Positions 52,575-62,697 of a stretch of DNA of 64,000 nucleotides are shown piece by piece. The notes beneath the pieces were generated by a model, which saw only the letters and a program-made list of their open reading frames with translations, was not told where the DNA came from and did no database searches. The stretch is from Chrysemys picta bellii (Eukaryota > Chordata > Testudines > Emydidae), in contig NC_088791.1 in the NCBI RefSeq assembly GCF_011386835.1, positions 13,020,998-13,084,997 on the forward strand, read 5' to 3'. The translations under genes were made by a program, and so were the position numbers. How positions within the stretch are numbered: position 1 is the stretch's first letter; every line of letters begins with the position of its first letter.

Positions 52575-55485
52575 CAAAGGCTGTGCAAAAACATTAAGAT
52601 CAAGAGTTTCTATGCTTGCTTTTTTTCTTTTTGTTTAATTCCAAGGGAAAAATTACTGTTGGGATTTAAACATCTCCCTTTCAGTGTTTGCAACCCAAAC
52701 ATTTCATCATTATGCAGGTGCATCAATCATAAATGAGACCCATGCGTCCGTTTTTATTGTCTAAGCTGAGTGCAAAGCAAAAAGTGAGCAATCACCACTA
52801 ATGAGGGAAAGCAAATTGCTTTCAGTTTTAGTACGCAGAGGTAAGGATGTTTTTAAATATGCAGTCACATTGTGCGGAGAATAGCACAGTGAATTCAGAA
52901 AGCCCCTATTATGTGAGGGAGAGAGGAACAGAAGGAGTTTGGGTACGTTTCCTTGCTGGCCGCCTTCCCTCAACACATGAGGGAAGTCCATCTCCAGCTC
53001 CAAGAAGGAATTAATGGAGACCAGGAAGATTCCCAATTAGACATTTCTGCTGGTCAGAACAGTGGAAACTTTCTTATACAACTGCAGCTTTTCCTTTTCA
53101 GTATAGCTACCCATGGGGGAGCGCATTGCAGCACAGTACGGGAGACTGAATAGCCGATAGTGATGTCTCATACTATAAATATTAGATTGCTTTAACAAAT
53201 GACACCACATTGCATTCACTAGTTTGAGGTGTTATAATTAAAGCTGACCTTCAGCTGACAAAATAAGGTACCAGAATACATCTTGGCATGCAGTCCCCTT
53301 TATTTTTCTTTTCCTTGGTGGTTTAACAATATTTAGTAAATTGCAATGGGTCGCCCAGTTGTTGGTGTGAATTAACAGTGTTGTACTGTGTTCTGCTCGA
53401 GTCGATCAAAGGGAAGTGGTTTTTCCATTTCCAGATTCTACCATCTAAATTTCAATTTTTATTTGTAGCCGAGATTATTGACAAATTGACCTTGACATTC
53501 AACCGTACCCGTCAAGCTGTCATCACCAAGGAGCTTATTGAGATCATTTCTGGCGCTGCTGCTCTGTAAGTATCTGTGTAAATAGGCAACAAGGCTTTTC
53601 ACTTAGATTGTTTTAATGTTCAAATGTCCTGCTGTTTACATTGTATTAAATAGGTAGGGTGGAGGAACAGCTGTTCTAAACCTAAAGGAAAAAATGATGC
53701 ATTGATACTTGAAGAGTTCTTTATTCTGCTTTAACAAATTCCAATGACTGGTATGATGCATAAAGCCTGCATTCAGCTCAAACTTTGCCTCGGCAGCTGC
53801 TAGCCGGTATAGAAGATTCTGTAGCCATGAAGCTGCATCGTGTTTATGGAAAGTGGCTCTTTTCCCTGCCTCTCCCCATCTTTGAGTGGACACCCATGAC
53901 TTCCCCATACTATGAAAAAAGGCCCCACCCATCCACCCTTTGCTCAAACATCCCCAAAACTCTCTCTGGTGTAGTGTAGATTCTTGTTTTGGGGAACCTA
54001 GATAGCAGATTGGCCTTTCTTCTGTATAGATCAGCCTGTTGTGTGGATTAGAAGGTGAGGGATAACTTCTGTTGGATGGAACTTTAGCTTGTTGAATGTA
54101 AATGCGCATCTTAATGAAATAAAACCAGTTTAGCTCTTGTGTGTTTCGCTGACAAATACCAAACTTTGCCACTCTGCTAGGAACTGCAGAACACTGTGCG
54201 CTATGGGCGATAAGAGGTGGTTGTGCTTAAACCCATATAATTGGTTTACTTGCACAGAATTAATTTAAATTAATCTGCTGATTAGATGCAGACTTGTGTT
54301 CTAATTAAAGATATAGATCAATGCATTCATAACTAATGTGTGTACAGAAATGGCGGAAACCAGCTTGTGCCACAACTGCATGTATGCGCGTTTTTAATGA
54401 GCTCTTTAGTTTGTATTTAATTTGGCTGCTCAATGACACATCCTTGGTTAAATCACAAGAATAACTTTGCCTTAGTTTGCATGAGTTGCTTCTTAACCTG
54501 CTTGTTCTGTTTTTTCCCATAACAACATTACCAGGGGATAATCGGAAAGCAAGTTTCAGCCAAAGTCAAGAGGTAAAGTGATGAAGTAGAAACTAGATTC
54601 TTCCAAAAAAAATGGTTCGGCACTGATGATGCTGAGGCAGTTAATGAGAAATATGTCTGAATTGCAACATAGAAATCTGAATTTTAAGTGCCCTCTTTTA
54701 CTAAACTTTTGGAGAAATTTTTTGGGAAGTGACTGGCATGGGCCCATCTGTAATTAGAGCGTAGATAGCATCTTGTCAACAGTGGTACCATAGAAAATTG
54801 TTTTTAAACATCAGTATTGCTCTACGCTGCTACATATGGGGAGAGGGATAGCTCAGTGGTTTGAGCATTGGCCTGCTAACCCCAGGGTTGTGAGTTCAAT
54901 CCTTGAGGGGGCCATTTAGGGATCTGGGGCAAAAATCTGTCTGGGGATTGGTCCTGCTTTGAGCAGGGGGTTGGACTAGATGACCTCCTGAGGTCCCTTC
55001 CAACCCTGATATTCTATGATATATAACAGGCTTATAATATTGTGCATTATGGTTTTCGAGAGCTTTAATGCACATAATGTGCAGGGGGGAAAGGAATGAA
55101 TTGAAAGTGATCCATACTTCACACAATGTATACAAATAGTCAGACCCTATTTATGGTTTAATTCAATATCATTGAGCCACTGAACTCCCTTAAATAATCA
55201 TTCATTTTAAATATTACAGCACCATAAGCATACACAACATTTTACAAATACACAGACAAGACACTGTCCTACCCCCTGAAGAATTTACAGTAGGAGGAAT
55301 GCAGAAATTGATATTAAAAGGATTATGAAAGAAGTAGGTTTAAAGAAGAATCAGGAGGACAGAGAGGGCATTTGAAGTGAGAACTTGTGGGGCAGCATGA
55401 AAAGACAGTGGAGATAATGTAATATGCACACTTAAAGATACTCTTGATATGTGTGTAAACTTTTTTCTTGTATTTTTATAGGTAA
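42826..55485 (+). CDS. ATP5F1C: Mitochondrial ATP synthase F1 subunit gamma, complete
   Basis: Gamma is the central rotor shaft of F1-ATPase and couples proton-driven rotation of the c-ring to catalysis in alpha3-beta3. Coding exons are 42826-42869, 44258-44292, 47973-48104, 48887-49091, 50520-50663, 51152-51216, 51655-51810, 53469-53565 and the stop-bearing 55482-55485, with an optional exon at 54535-54572. The short form has 293 codons (human about 297; the difference is a shorter presequence). Residues 1-20 ([20 protein letters not shown]) look like a mitochondrial presequence. The N-terminal helix ([20 protein letters not shown]) and C-terminal helix ([20 protein letters not shown]) that form the coiled-coil shaft are nearly invariant. 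[13 protein letters not shown] marks the Rossmann-like middle domain. Its promoter is shared with KIN. Confidence 0.97.
42870..44257 (+). other. ATP5F1C intron 1
   Basis: Intron of 1.4 kb; the first 350 bp belong to the CpG island. Nothing else is recognised. Confidence 0.65.
44258..44292 (+). CDS. ATP5F1C: ATP5F1C exon 2 (35 bp)
   Basis: A micro-exon encoding (W)[11 protein letters not shown] across the presequence cleavage region; the mature chain probably begins at or just after M21 (ATLKD). Acceptor atttcag, donor gtaagt. Confidence 0.94.
44346..45060 (-). mobile_element. CR1 LINE 3' fragment with intact 206-codon frame
   Basis: On the minus strand one unbroken frame of 206 codons (45057-44437) covers the C-terminal part of CR1 ORF2: [60 protein letters not shown]. 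It ends in the tail at ttcataaactctaggactgg. The lack of stops suggests a comparatively young 5'-truncated insertion, opposite to ATP5F1C. Confidence 0.9.
46547..47780 (-). mobile_element. CR1 LINE 3' part, interrupted by a short insertion
   Basis: The minus strand reads [14 protein letters not shown] and [20 protein letters not shown] near 47705-47463, then a frame of 283 codons (47384-46536) with [20 protein letters not shown] and [20 protein letters not shown]. The tail lies at gtaagaatgcccacactggg. An 85-bp insertion splits it at 47394-47478. Confidence 0.88.
47394..47478. mobile_element. 85-bp insertion of the 'ccgtgttagtctg' repeat with 8-bp duplication
   Basis: The insert is flanked by gtttttag on both sides (47386-47393 and 47479-47486). 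It carries gtagccgtgttagtctg and tgtggcacctttaagactaa, phrases shared with the repeats at 62226 and 62698. I do not know the family name with certainty. Confidence 0.8.
47973..48104 (+). CDS. ATP5F1C: ATP5F1C exon 3
   Basis: It encodes (I)[18 protein letters not shown] and [20 protein letters not shown] to GSL, the N-terminal helix of the rotor shaft. Acceptor cttgtag, donor gtaaga. Confidence 0.96.
48105..48886 (+). other. ATP5F1C intron 3
   Basis: Intron of 0.8 kb. It ends in a (TC)n run and a long pyrimidine tract directly before the acceptor (48850-48886). Nothing else is recognised. Confidence 0.65.
48887..49091 (+). CDS. ATP5F1C: ATP5F1C exon 4
   Basis: It encodes [40 protein letters not shown] and onward to [15 protein letters not shown]. 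Acceptor cccccag, donor gtaatc. A hAT-like element starts 29 bp after the donor. Confidence 0.96.
49120..50021 (+). mobile_element. hAT-like element, 902 bp, with perfect 8-bp duplication
   Basis: The ends cagtggtctccaacttttt and ttggtgagcactg are imperfect inverted repeats. The 8-bp flank ctttaaat is identical on both sides (49112-49119 and 50022-50029). The interior is GC-rich with no transposase; the long open frames across it (both strands) are artefacts. The right part contains paired gcgatcga motifs. Confidence 0.9.
50030..50519 (+). other. ATP5F1C intron 4, remainder
   Basis: About 490 bp between the hAT-like element and exon 5. A segment near 50330-50420 (ccagaaaagcactgatgcat, 'cccatttaaagtcagtggg') is a diffuse reptile repeat type. 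Nothing else is seen. Confidence 0.55.
50520..50663 (+). CDS. ATP5F1C: ATP5F1C exon 5 (GC donor)
   Basis: It encodes [40 protein letters not shown] and SVIYNRF. The exon ends ...TTCAG and the intron starts gcaaga, so the donor is GC rather than GT; reading on from AG into exon 6 keeps the frame (Arg-Ser-Val-Ile-Ser). Confidence 0.95.
50664..51151 (+). other. ATP5F1C intron 5 (GC-AG)
   Basis: Intron of 488 bp starting gcaaga and ending catgtag. No repeat is recognised. Confidence 0.7.
51152..51216 (+). CDS. ATP5F1C: ATP5F1C exon 6 (65 bp)
   Basis: It encodes [21 protein letters not shown] with split codons at both ends. Acceptor catgtag, donor gtaagt. Confidence 0.95.
51217..51654 (+). other. 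ATP5F1C intron 6
   Basis: Intron of 438 bp; nothing recognised. Confidence 0.65.
51655..51810 (+). CDS. ATP5F1C: ATP5F1C exon 7
   Basis: It encodes [40 protein letters not shown] and [11 protein letters not shown], leading into the C-terminal shaft helix. Acceptor cttacag, donor gtaaga. Confidence 0.96.
52250..52335 (-). repeat. MIR-like SINE core
   Basis: The phrases gatggggaaactgaagc and acccagggtcacacagcaag are hallmarks of the MIR core region. The copy is short and in the orientation antisense to the usual MIR consensus. Confidence 0.55.
52534..52570. repeat. (TG)n microsatellite
   Basis: An almost pure TG run of about 37 bases within ATP5F1C intron 7. Confidence 0.95.
53469..53565 (+). 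CDS. ATP5F1C: ATP5F1C exon 8
   Basis: It encodes [20 protein letters not shown] and [11 protein letters not shown], then CT of the last Leu codon. This is the C-terminal end of the rotor helix that reaches into the alpha3-beta3 core. Acceptor ttgtag, donor gtaagt. Confidence 0.96.
53566..54534 (+). other. ATP5F1C intron 8
   Basis: Intron of about 1.0 kb; nothing recognised. A 178-codon minus frame at 53636-54172 has no protein signature. Confidence 0.55.
54535..54572 (+). CDS. ATP5F1C: ATP5F1C optional exon 9 (38 bp)
   Basis: The segment lies between the acceptor attaccag and donor gtaaag. If included, the frame reads CT|G GGA TAA, giving an extra C-terminal Gly and a stop at once. If skipped, exon 8 joins 55482 as CT|G TAA. 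Mammalian gamma is known to have a tissue-specific optional exon here that adds one Asp in the liver-type form, so homology is likely. The acceptor is weak in pyrimidines. Inclusion must be tested by RNA. Confidence 0.7.
54573..55481 (+). other. ATP5F1C last intron
   Basis: Intron of about 0.9 kb containing a tRNA-derived SINE at 54838-55020 and an L2-like 3' relic near 55215-55300 (cagacaagacactgtcctac). Confidence 0.65.
54838..55020 (+). mobile_element. tRNA-Lys-type SINE (Cry I-like)
   Basis: The head has an RNA polymerase III A box (ggatagctcagtggtttgag) and B box (ggttgtgagttcaatcc). The tail has tgacctcctgaggtcccttc and caaccctgatattctatgat. This is the layout of the tortoise Cry I SINE family, which supports a turtle origin for the window. 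Confidence 0.85.
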
Positions 55486-55635
55486 AGAAACGAGGAGCTA
55501 TTCTAGAGAGTTGGTTTAACCTGCTTATATCCATATTGATAAAACTGTTGGTCCATCATTCTGTGAAGAATTAATGGGGAAAACCTGAAAATATTTGTAA
55601 ATTATCTTACAATAAACCACCTACATGAAACAAAT
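55482..55635 (+). other. ATP5F1C: ATP5F1C last exon (stop codon and 3' UTR)
   Basis: The acceptor is tttttatag. In the short form the stop TAA is at 55483-55485. The exon ends after the poly(A) signal at 55611; the exact end is inferred. Confidence 0.85.
55611..55616 (+). promoter_or_regulatory. ATP5F1C: Poly(A) signal of ATP5F1C
   Basis: A canonical AATAAA in tcttacaataaaccacc, followed by tgttcttgttttttcgtgtg, a GT-rich downstream element. Confidence 0.88.
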
Positions 55636-55779
55636 GTTCTTGTTTTTTCGTGTGTGAATATCTGACTCAAAGAGAACCAATTACTTTTTGAAACCAGCTG
55701 TTTACTGCTTTTAATCTGTTTATGGTGTACATAGTGTGCATGTGGGTTTTCCTTAGAAAAGCACAGGAAATGTTATTCA

Positions 55780-56012
55780 GGGCTTGTCTACACTTACCAG
55801 GGAATCCATGAGCGGTGATTGATGCATCAGTGGTTGACTTAGCAGGTCTAGTCAAGACCCACTCAATCGACTGCAGATCACTCTCCCGTCGACATCTTGT
55901 AGTGTGGCCCCTGCGGTAAGTAGATCTAAGCTACGTCGATTTGAGTTACACTATTCACATAACTCAATTTGCGTAGTTTAGATTGAATTTCCCCTGTAGT
56001 GTAGACAAGGCC
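55780..56012. mobile_element. PIF/Harbinger-like MITE, 233 bp
   Basis: The ends gggcttgtctacact and agtgtagacaaggcc are inverted repeats with few mismatches. The interior shows the same arrangement as 17739-17990 (paired tcgatt and an inverted tcaattt/agttacac segment). Flanking trinucleotides tca and tct are diverged from TTA. Confidence 0.75.
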
Positions 56013-56287
56013 TCTGGCATTCTCAGAGAATATCCAGTGCCTCATGTTTCAAAAGAAAGTGTCAAGCCCGTGAAATTCATCTGTTCAGTAGCCTAGTGCC
56101 ATAAGGAAACATGCAATTCACTTTGCATCATATTATACTACTAAGTTGAGAGTTTGTTCCTTTTCCAATAAGGTGCATAACCAATCCTGTCCCTTGGATC
56201 TTCTATTCTAAAACAAAAACAGTTCTGAGTGGCAGATGTATTATCTCAGTGGTGTTTTTTTAATAACTTTAAAATACTGTCTAGAGC

Positions 56288-56930
56288 AGAGGTGGGCAAA
56301 CTACAGCCCGCGGGCCACATCTGGCCCATGGGACCCTCCTGCCCTGCCCCTGAGCTCCTGCCCAGGGAGGCTTGCCCCCAGCCCCTCCCCCGCTGTTCCC
56401 CCTCCCCCGCAGCCTCAGCTCGCCCCACCGCCGGCTCAATGCTCTGGGCAGCGGGGCTGCGAGCTCTTGCCAGGCAGCGCAGCTGCAGAGCCACGGCCTG
56501 ACCCGGTGCTCTGTGCTGCGCAGTGGTGTGGCTGGCTCCAGCTGGGCAGCATGACTGCCTGTCCTGGGGTCTGGCCATGCTGCCAGCCACCGGTGCTCCA
56601 GGCAGCACAGTAAAGGGGGAAAGAGCGGGGAAGTTGGATAGAGGGCAGGGGAGTTTGGGGTGGTGGTCAGGGGGTGGGAGTGTGGATAGGGGTCAGGGCG
56701 GTCAGCGGGTGGGGAACAGAGGGGTTGAATGGGGGAAGGGGTCCCTAGGGATAGTCAGGAAGGAGATTGGATTGGCAGGCAGGGGTTCCGGGGGTCATCA
56801 GGGGGACAGGGAGAAGAGGTGGTTGGATGGGGCACAGGTACGGGGGGCAGTCAGGAATGAGAGGAGGGGTTGGATGGGACAGCGGGGGGCAGTCAGGGGA
56901 ATTGGAATGCCAGAGATGAACAGGTTTCAG
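56288..56930 (+). mobile_element. hAT-like repeat, left end plus G-rich array
   Basis: The left end cagaggtgggcaaactacag followed by cccgcgggccacatctggcc is characteristic of a reptile hAT-like family. From about 56600 to 56900 the sequence becomes a G-rich degenerate repeat with phrases like gggggcagtcagg, similar to the interior of 1557-2660. No clear right terminus is seen. Confidence 0.65.
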
Positions 56931-58258
56931 TGATCAATGCAATTGATTAATTTGGAGCAGATTTCACTTTTTTTTTTTTTTTAAATGATCAATTCAACTT
57001 TTCAAAACCGTACATGGCTGGTAGCCATGTTTGCTGTGTAACCAATTGCAACTTTGACTGATGATGCTCATAATTGGCAACTTTAACAAGTCCCAGTGCA
57101 TTTTCTGTGTTTGTTTTTATAGCAGCCAAAATATGGTAGGCATTTTAGTCATGTGGGAAGAGGAATCCCTGACCTGAAGGCTTATAGTCTAAGGCCTCGA
57201 TCCATTTACACTTAAGTGTAACCTTACTCATGAGTAGTTGGCTCCTTTCTTTTTTTCCTCCCCAAAACCACTGGCTAATTGCCTGTTCCTTGCCCCTGTC
57301 ATTAGTTAGCTGAGCCATAACTGCTTTCAAACTGCAATCCTAAAAGTAGAGTCTAGAAAACTTTGTGCTGCAATTGCTTTACTTATCTTGTGGGGGAGGG
57401 AATTACGCGGCTGCTTAAATTGATTTGCCAACCATTTCAGGAGTATTCTGATAGCTGACGCTCTAATTTTCTCTCTAACTTCTGTCTCCTTCCTTTTCAA
57501 ACAGTAGTAAAATACAGTGGGACGTAGAGTAGGGTTTATGGTTAGGTTGAGATTTAGACCCCACAAATCTCAGTATGAAAATTCTCCCACCACGAGCAGC
57601 TGTTTTGCTGCAGGAACTTGGAAGGAAGGGGTTTTTAAAAACTAAAACAATGTTTTACTTGTTTTTAATGTTTCTGTTGCACTGTGTTTATTATAAACAA
57701 ATACAAGAATTAAGATATAGTAAGAATCTTGATTGTGGCATGATCAAAGGGCTTGTGCTGTTCTGGAGGTCGTCTTACTCAAAAACCTAGTGGTCAGTAA
57801 TTTCCACTCTATTTTCTCTAGAAAGTGCCTATAAAATAAGGCCTCAGTGAGATTCAAAATGGAAGTAGTTGCTGTTCTGGTACTTGCACAGGCAGGACCA
57901 ACCTCTCAATCAGTGCCTTCAGTTAGATTCCCTTTGGACTATAAACTAGCCCATTCTATTTCCCCTAACCATGCATCCTACTAAATCAAAACTTTGGTAA
58001 GCAAATAGCCCTTACAGCATGACTGAAAGGTTAATAAACTCGGTCTCTGGTGAACAAATGAGGAAAATGAAGGAATCCTCATTGATGATTAAGTGGAGAA
58101 TGCTCTGCCACCACCAGCCATGTAAACTAGCTGATTGTACATTTCTGTGGGTGGAGCAGACCAGGTGAGCACAGAAGGACAAAAAGCAGCCCTGTACCTG
58201 ACCACTTCAGCTGCTCTGTGAAGAACAGTATGCACTTAACAGAGGAATAGGGCTCAGG

Positions 58259-58542
58259 GGCCTGGTCCACACTAACCCCCCACTTCGAACTAAGATACGC
58301 AACTTCAGCTATGTGAATAACGTAGCTGAAGTCAAAGTACCTTAGTTCAAACTTACTGCGGGTCCAGACGCGGCAGGCAGGCTCCCCCGTCGACTCCGCG
58401 TACTCCTCTCGCGGAGCAGGAGTACCGGCGTCGACGGCAAGCACTTCCGGGATCGATTTATCGCGTCTAGACAAGACGCGATAAATCGAACCCAGAAGAT
58501 CGATTGCTTACTGCCGGACCCGGAGGTAAGTATAGACGTACC
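58259..58542. mobile_element. PIF/Harbinger-like MITE, inverted copy of the 17739 family
   Basis: It begins ggcctggtccacactaac and ends tatagacgtacc, with TTA at 58543-58545. The sequence is the reverse complement of the 17739-17990 element in general, with an extra internal palindrome (atcgcgtctagacaagacgcgat, shortened here to its halves tatcgcgtct and agacgcgata). Confidence 0.75.
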
Positions 58543-59033
58543 TTAAGGCTTCTAACCATCCACTATCTATCCATTCCAGTAAGACTGGGGGTTGGGTTTT
58601 GTTCCTCATGTCCCCAACTGTATAAGTTGGATCTGTTGTCATAAAAAGTCATGATGTCTTGCTTACAGGAACAGTGAACATTTAACAGTATAACTTTTCC
58701 TATGACGGTGTTTCACAGCACCCAGAACACAGTACTAAGTGAACAGTGCAAAGAAACTAAAGAGCGCATTGCAATAAGCATATATTGCACTAGGTTGGGG
58801 TATATCTTCCACCCATTCTGAATTTTTCTGTAATTCCCCGTGCTGCCTCCTTAGCAGCAGTTCTCTCTTTAACTGATTTTGTTAATCACACAAGTGAAAA
58901 TCAGTGCTCACAATAGGAGACCACCAAGGAAAAACCCAGTGTGCTCCATGAAGTGTTAATGAGGTAGGTGTCATAGGTTCTATGGCAGCAGTACTAAAGC
59001 AATAACAAAGAGCTGTTGTAGGGGGCTGTCTTA

Positions 59034-59834
59034 GGCCTGGTCTCTACAGAGTTAGGCTGACGCAAAGCAGCTTATGTTGATAGAACTCTGGAAGCATCTA
59101 CACCAGGCGTGGCCAACCTGAGCCTGAGAAGGAGCCAGAATTTACCAATGTACATTGCCAAAGAGCCACAGTAATACGGCAGCAGCCCCCTATCAGCTCC
59201 CCCTGCTCCCAGCACCTCCCACCCACTGGCAGCCCTGCCGATCAGCACCTACCCTTCCCCCTCCCTCCCCATCAGCTGTTTCATGGCATGTAGGAGGCTC
59301 TTGAGGGGCAGGGGGAGAAAGGAGGGCACTGCAGGCTCAGAGGAGGGGGTGGGAAAGGGTGGAGTGGGGGCAGGGCCTATGGCAGAGCCAGGGGTTGAGC
59401 AGTGAGCACCCCCAGCATGTTGGAAAGTTGGCGCCTGTAGCTCCAGCCCCGGAGTCGGTGCCTATACAAGGAGCCGCATATTAACTTCCGAAGAGCGCCA
59501 CGTGGCGCTGGAGCCACAGGTTGGCCACCCCGATCTACACTAAAATATAGTTTCCCACTAATGTAACTTACCCACTACACTGATTTAACTCCCCCTGCGT
59601 GAGAGGCGTAGCTCTTAAGTCACTGTAGTTAGGTCAACCCAGTGTCAGTATAGACACTGTGTTGCTGCCTTTCAGAAACTATCCCCCAATGCTCCACACT
59701 GGCAGTTAAATACAAATGCTCCTGGTTGGGGACACAAGGAAGGTAGGATGGACGTGTAAAACCAGTTCATCTACTGTGGTGGCTGTATGTTGACGTAACA
59801 TAGGTCAACTTAATTTTGTAGTGTAGACTTGTCC
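59034..59834. mobile_element. PIF/Harbinger-like element interrupted by a hAT-like element
   Basis: The ends ggcctggtctctacag and tgtagacttgtcc are inverted, and TTA flanks both sides (59031-59033 and 59835-59837). At 59104-59532 it is split by a hAT-like element with its own perfect 8-bp duplication, so the outer element is the older. Confidence 0.85.
59104..59532. mobile_element. hAT-like MITE, 429 bp, perfect 8-bp duplication
   Basis: The ends caggcgtggccaacct and aggttggccaccccg are inverted repeats, and atctacac flanks both sides (59096-59103 and 59533-59540). The body has agagccacagtaatacggc and gcgccacgtggcgctggagc. No coding capacity. Confidence 0.92.
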
Positions 59835-61472
59835 TTAGACAAAACTGAAGACCAGCGTACTTCCACTATTTAAAGATCTGATACCACTTCTTGTCAGAAG
59901 TGTTTAAACCTAGCGTCCTGGCCAAATTCCAACTTGGGTAATTATGTTCTCTCTATACATAATTTACGGGTCTCCCCCTTCCGTGGATGGAGATTAGCAA
60001 CATGCACAGAAAAGGGAGGGTTTTGAACTGCAAGGAACTTCATGAGTTCTTGCCTGAGGTAAGGATCTATGGATGTCCCATTTTCCTTTCAGGACAAAGG
60101 GAGTGGTTGCTTCCTGGGTTTGATGTTTTGGAGGAAAGGTCACTTCCTGGGTTGGACAAGAGCGCAGGCAGGAAAGCAGGGTGGATGGGGATCTCCCTCT
60201 GCACAGATTGCTGCTCCTGTACTATGGAAGAGAGAAACAAAAGGAAGAGGAACTAAATTTAGAAAGTATCCTTTATAAGAGTAGAAGAATAAAAAAGCAA
60301 GATAGAGACGACACTAGGACAAGCCCATCTCATCACCTCAGGAGACCTGTCAGAAGGTGTGTGTATATGGCAGAAACATACAGAGAGATTATAGAAGAAG
60401 GGGGAGAAAAAGGGTCTTCCTACAAAACCCTTCCCAGATTTCAACACCGAATGGGGCTCCTACCACTTCCTTGAGAGATGAGTCCCAGCCTAGTACATCT
60501 CACTCTCAAGAGGTTCTTCCCAATATTTAATCTAAATTTCTTTGTCTCAATTTTGGCCCATAACTCCTATGTACCACTTTAAGGCCCCAATCCTACAAAA
60601 TGTGAGCACAGGGGTTTGCTGCAAAAAAGGCTAATGCAATTTTAAGCTATGTATTCAGTTACGGAGCACCGAGTATCCTCGGTATGAATGGCTTTGGTGC
60701 AACTGTAGCTGGGATGTTGCATTCCATTCCAGAAATTGCATCACCACAATAATATTGACAAACTGGGGAGCGTTCAAAGAATAGTAACAAAAATGATCAG
60801 AGGGCTTCATCTGAAAGGAAAAATGTAAAGGAAGGAGGGAAGGGACACAATAACAGTCCATAAATATTTGAAGGTTATTGAAACCAAGGGCTGAGAGGAA
60901 TTATATAGACCCCAATCCTGTAACTAGTTTCTCAGGACCAGGCCTCTATTCTCTCATAGAACCCCACTGAGTGCAGAATTAGGATGGGTGAAAAAAGTTG
61001 TCAAATCTTATTTTCATGAAAAACTGGAGTTTTGATAAAAACTGTTTTTTTCTTTTCTTTGCAAAATGCATCTGCTTTCCATAGAAAATTTCAGGTTTTT
61101 TTTTTTAAATTAATAAAAATTAAAAAAGTATTTTGATTCTGAAAAGCCTCCAGACTGCCACACGGGAATTGTAATTCAGATTCCCCGTGGTCCCTTTCTC
61201 TGTAGGTCAGGCTCTCCAGCTGAACATCTCCCAGGATGCACACTGCCTCTTCTTTCCAAGAGATGAGACCATGGTGCATCATGGGAGATGTGGTCTGATA
61301 AGGGAGCCCACCCTATAGAGAATGGGATTATAAAGTCGCTGAACCACAACTCCCATCAGACACCACAACAGCATTTCCAACTCAAAGTATTTCATGTTTG
61401 TTTTTTGCTGAAAACATGGGAATTGCTCATTTTCCAGACAACTCTACCTGCAAATGATTCCCTAGGTGTCCC

Positions 61473-61595
61473 TAGGGTGACCAGATGTCCTGATTTTATA
61501 GGGACAGTCCTGATTTTTGGGTCTTTTTCTTATATAAGCTCCTATTACCCCCCGCCCCCGTCCCGATTTTTCACATTTGCTGTCTGGTCACCCTA
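61473..61595. mobile_element. 123-bp MITE with perfect 12-bp ends and 8-bp duplication
   Basis: The ends tagggtgaccag and ctggtcaccc-ta are exact inverted repeats. The target duplication ggtgtccc is identical on both sides (61465-61472 and 61596-61603). The size and 8-bp duplication fit a hAT-type MITE. Its ends resemble those of the 1.1-kb element at 1557-2660 (tagggttaccat). Confidence 0.92.
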
Positions 61596-62225
61596 GGTGT
61601 CCCTTTCACCTCTCCTATTCAAGATTAAGCCATTCTTTTCATATAGAATTGTTTTACTCTTTCCTCTCAATGAAGCCCCTTGATTATATTTACTGCTTCT
61701 GATTTTAGGTTTTAACCAATAAACACCAATAAAACATCATGCCAATACAAAAATATAAAATCAGTGTTTATCCAATAAATACCAAGAAAACACTGGGAAT
61801 GGTTACTTGTACCTAAGATTTAATCTACCCAGACTTGTAAGGCCGAGTATAAGGATATGATATCTGAAGCACACTAATTGGTCCATCTAGACCCTAATGG
61901 CATGCTTTAATATAATGCTGTTTGAAACAGTACTATGTTAAAGCACATTAGGAAACATTACAAAGATTACACATTACAGTATAAACTTCAGTAATGAGTA
62001 ATATATACAGTACACATTGATCGGATACCTACATAAAATGCAAAAATTGCTAAAAATAACCTTCCCCAAATTAAATAAATTGAACTGAAGAAAACAGAAG
62101 CCCTAATTATATTTGTTACTCTTCTCTGAACTCTCTCCAGTTTGCTAAAACAATTATGGTGATGTGGTGCCGCTGGAACTGAATACACTATCTTGGGTGC
62201 AGTTGCACTGAAACTGTATGTAGCA

Positions 62226-62345
62226 AGTTTCAGAGTAGCAGCCGTGTTAGTCTGTATCCGCAAAAAGAACAGGAGTACTTGTGGCACCTTAAAGACTAAC
62301 AAATTTATTAGAGCATAAGCTTTCGTGGGCTACTGCCCACTTCTT
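62226..62345 (-). repeat. Interspersed repeat 'ccgtgttagtctg', longer copy
   Basis: The copy reads tcagagtagcagccgtgtta, tgtggcaccttaaagactaa and gcataagctttcgtgggcta in order. The same phrases occur at 47394-47478 and 62698-62742, so it is a family, but I cannot name it or fix its strand. Confidence 0.7.
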
Positions 62346-62697
62346 AAGGCAGTCCTTCAGCACTGACGACTTTAGTGATTATTACAAGTCCCATGATACT
62401 TCCTGCTTTTCTTAACCCACCAGCTCCTGATGTCAACTGAGTACCTGAAAATCTGTGCTCACTTCAGAAAAATAAAATTGGTAGCTCTCACAGTTGCAGA
62501 AAAAAGCTGGCGTGCGCCCTACAGGCCTCCAATCCATAAGGCAAATATAAACAACCCCCAAATGCCTTCTTTTTTAAAAGGCCATGATTCTGAGGACCTG
62601 ACTGAAGACTTCGTTTAACGCTTGGGGTTGGTGCTACAGCTCCTCGCACCATGCTAACGTTGCACTGACATCCTCCAGTTGCACTAGCCCGTTGAAC

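Larger units (their letters stand above)
51811..53468 (+). other. ATP5F1C intron 7
   Basis: Intron of 1.7 kb. It includes a MIR-like tail near 52250-52330 (atagatggggaaactgaagc, 'cagggtcacacagcaag') and a (TG)n microsatellite at 52534-52570. Confidence 0.65.

Noticed and set aside
53636..54172. 178-codon minus-strand frame in ATP5F1C intron 8
   Set aside because: No recognisable domain, no splice context; length is possible by chance.
54838..54910. tRNA gene
   Set aside because: A and B boxes are present, but the 3' half and tail are those of a tRNA-derived SINE, and no tRNA cloverleaf can be completed.
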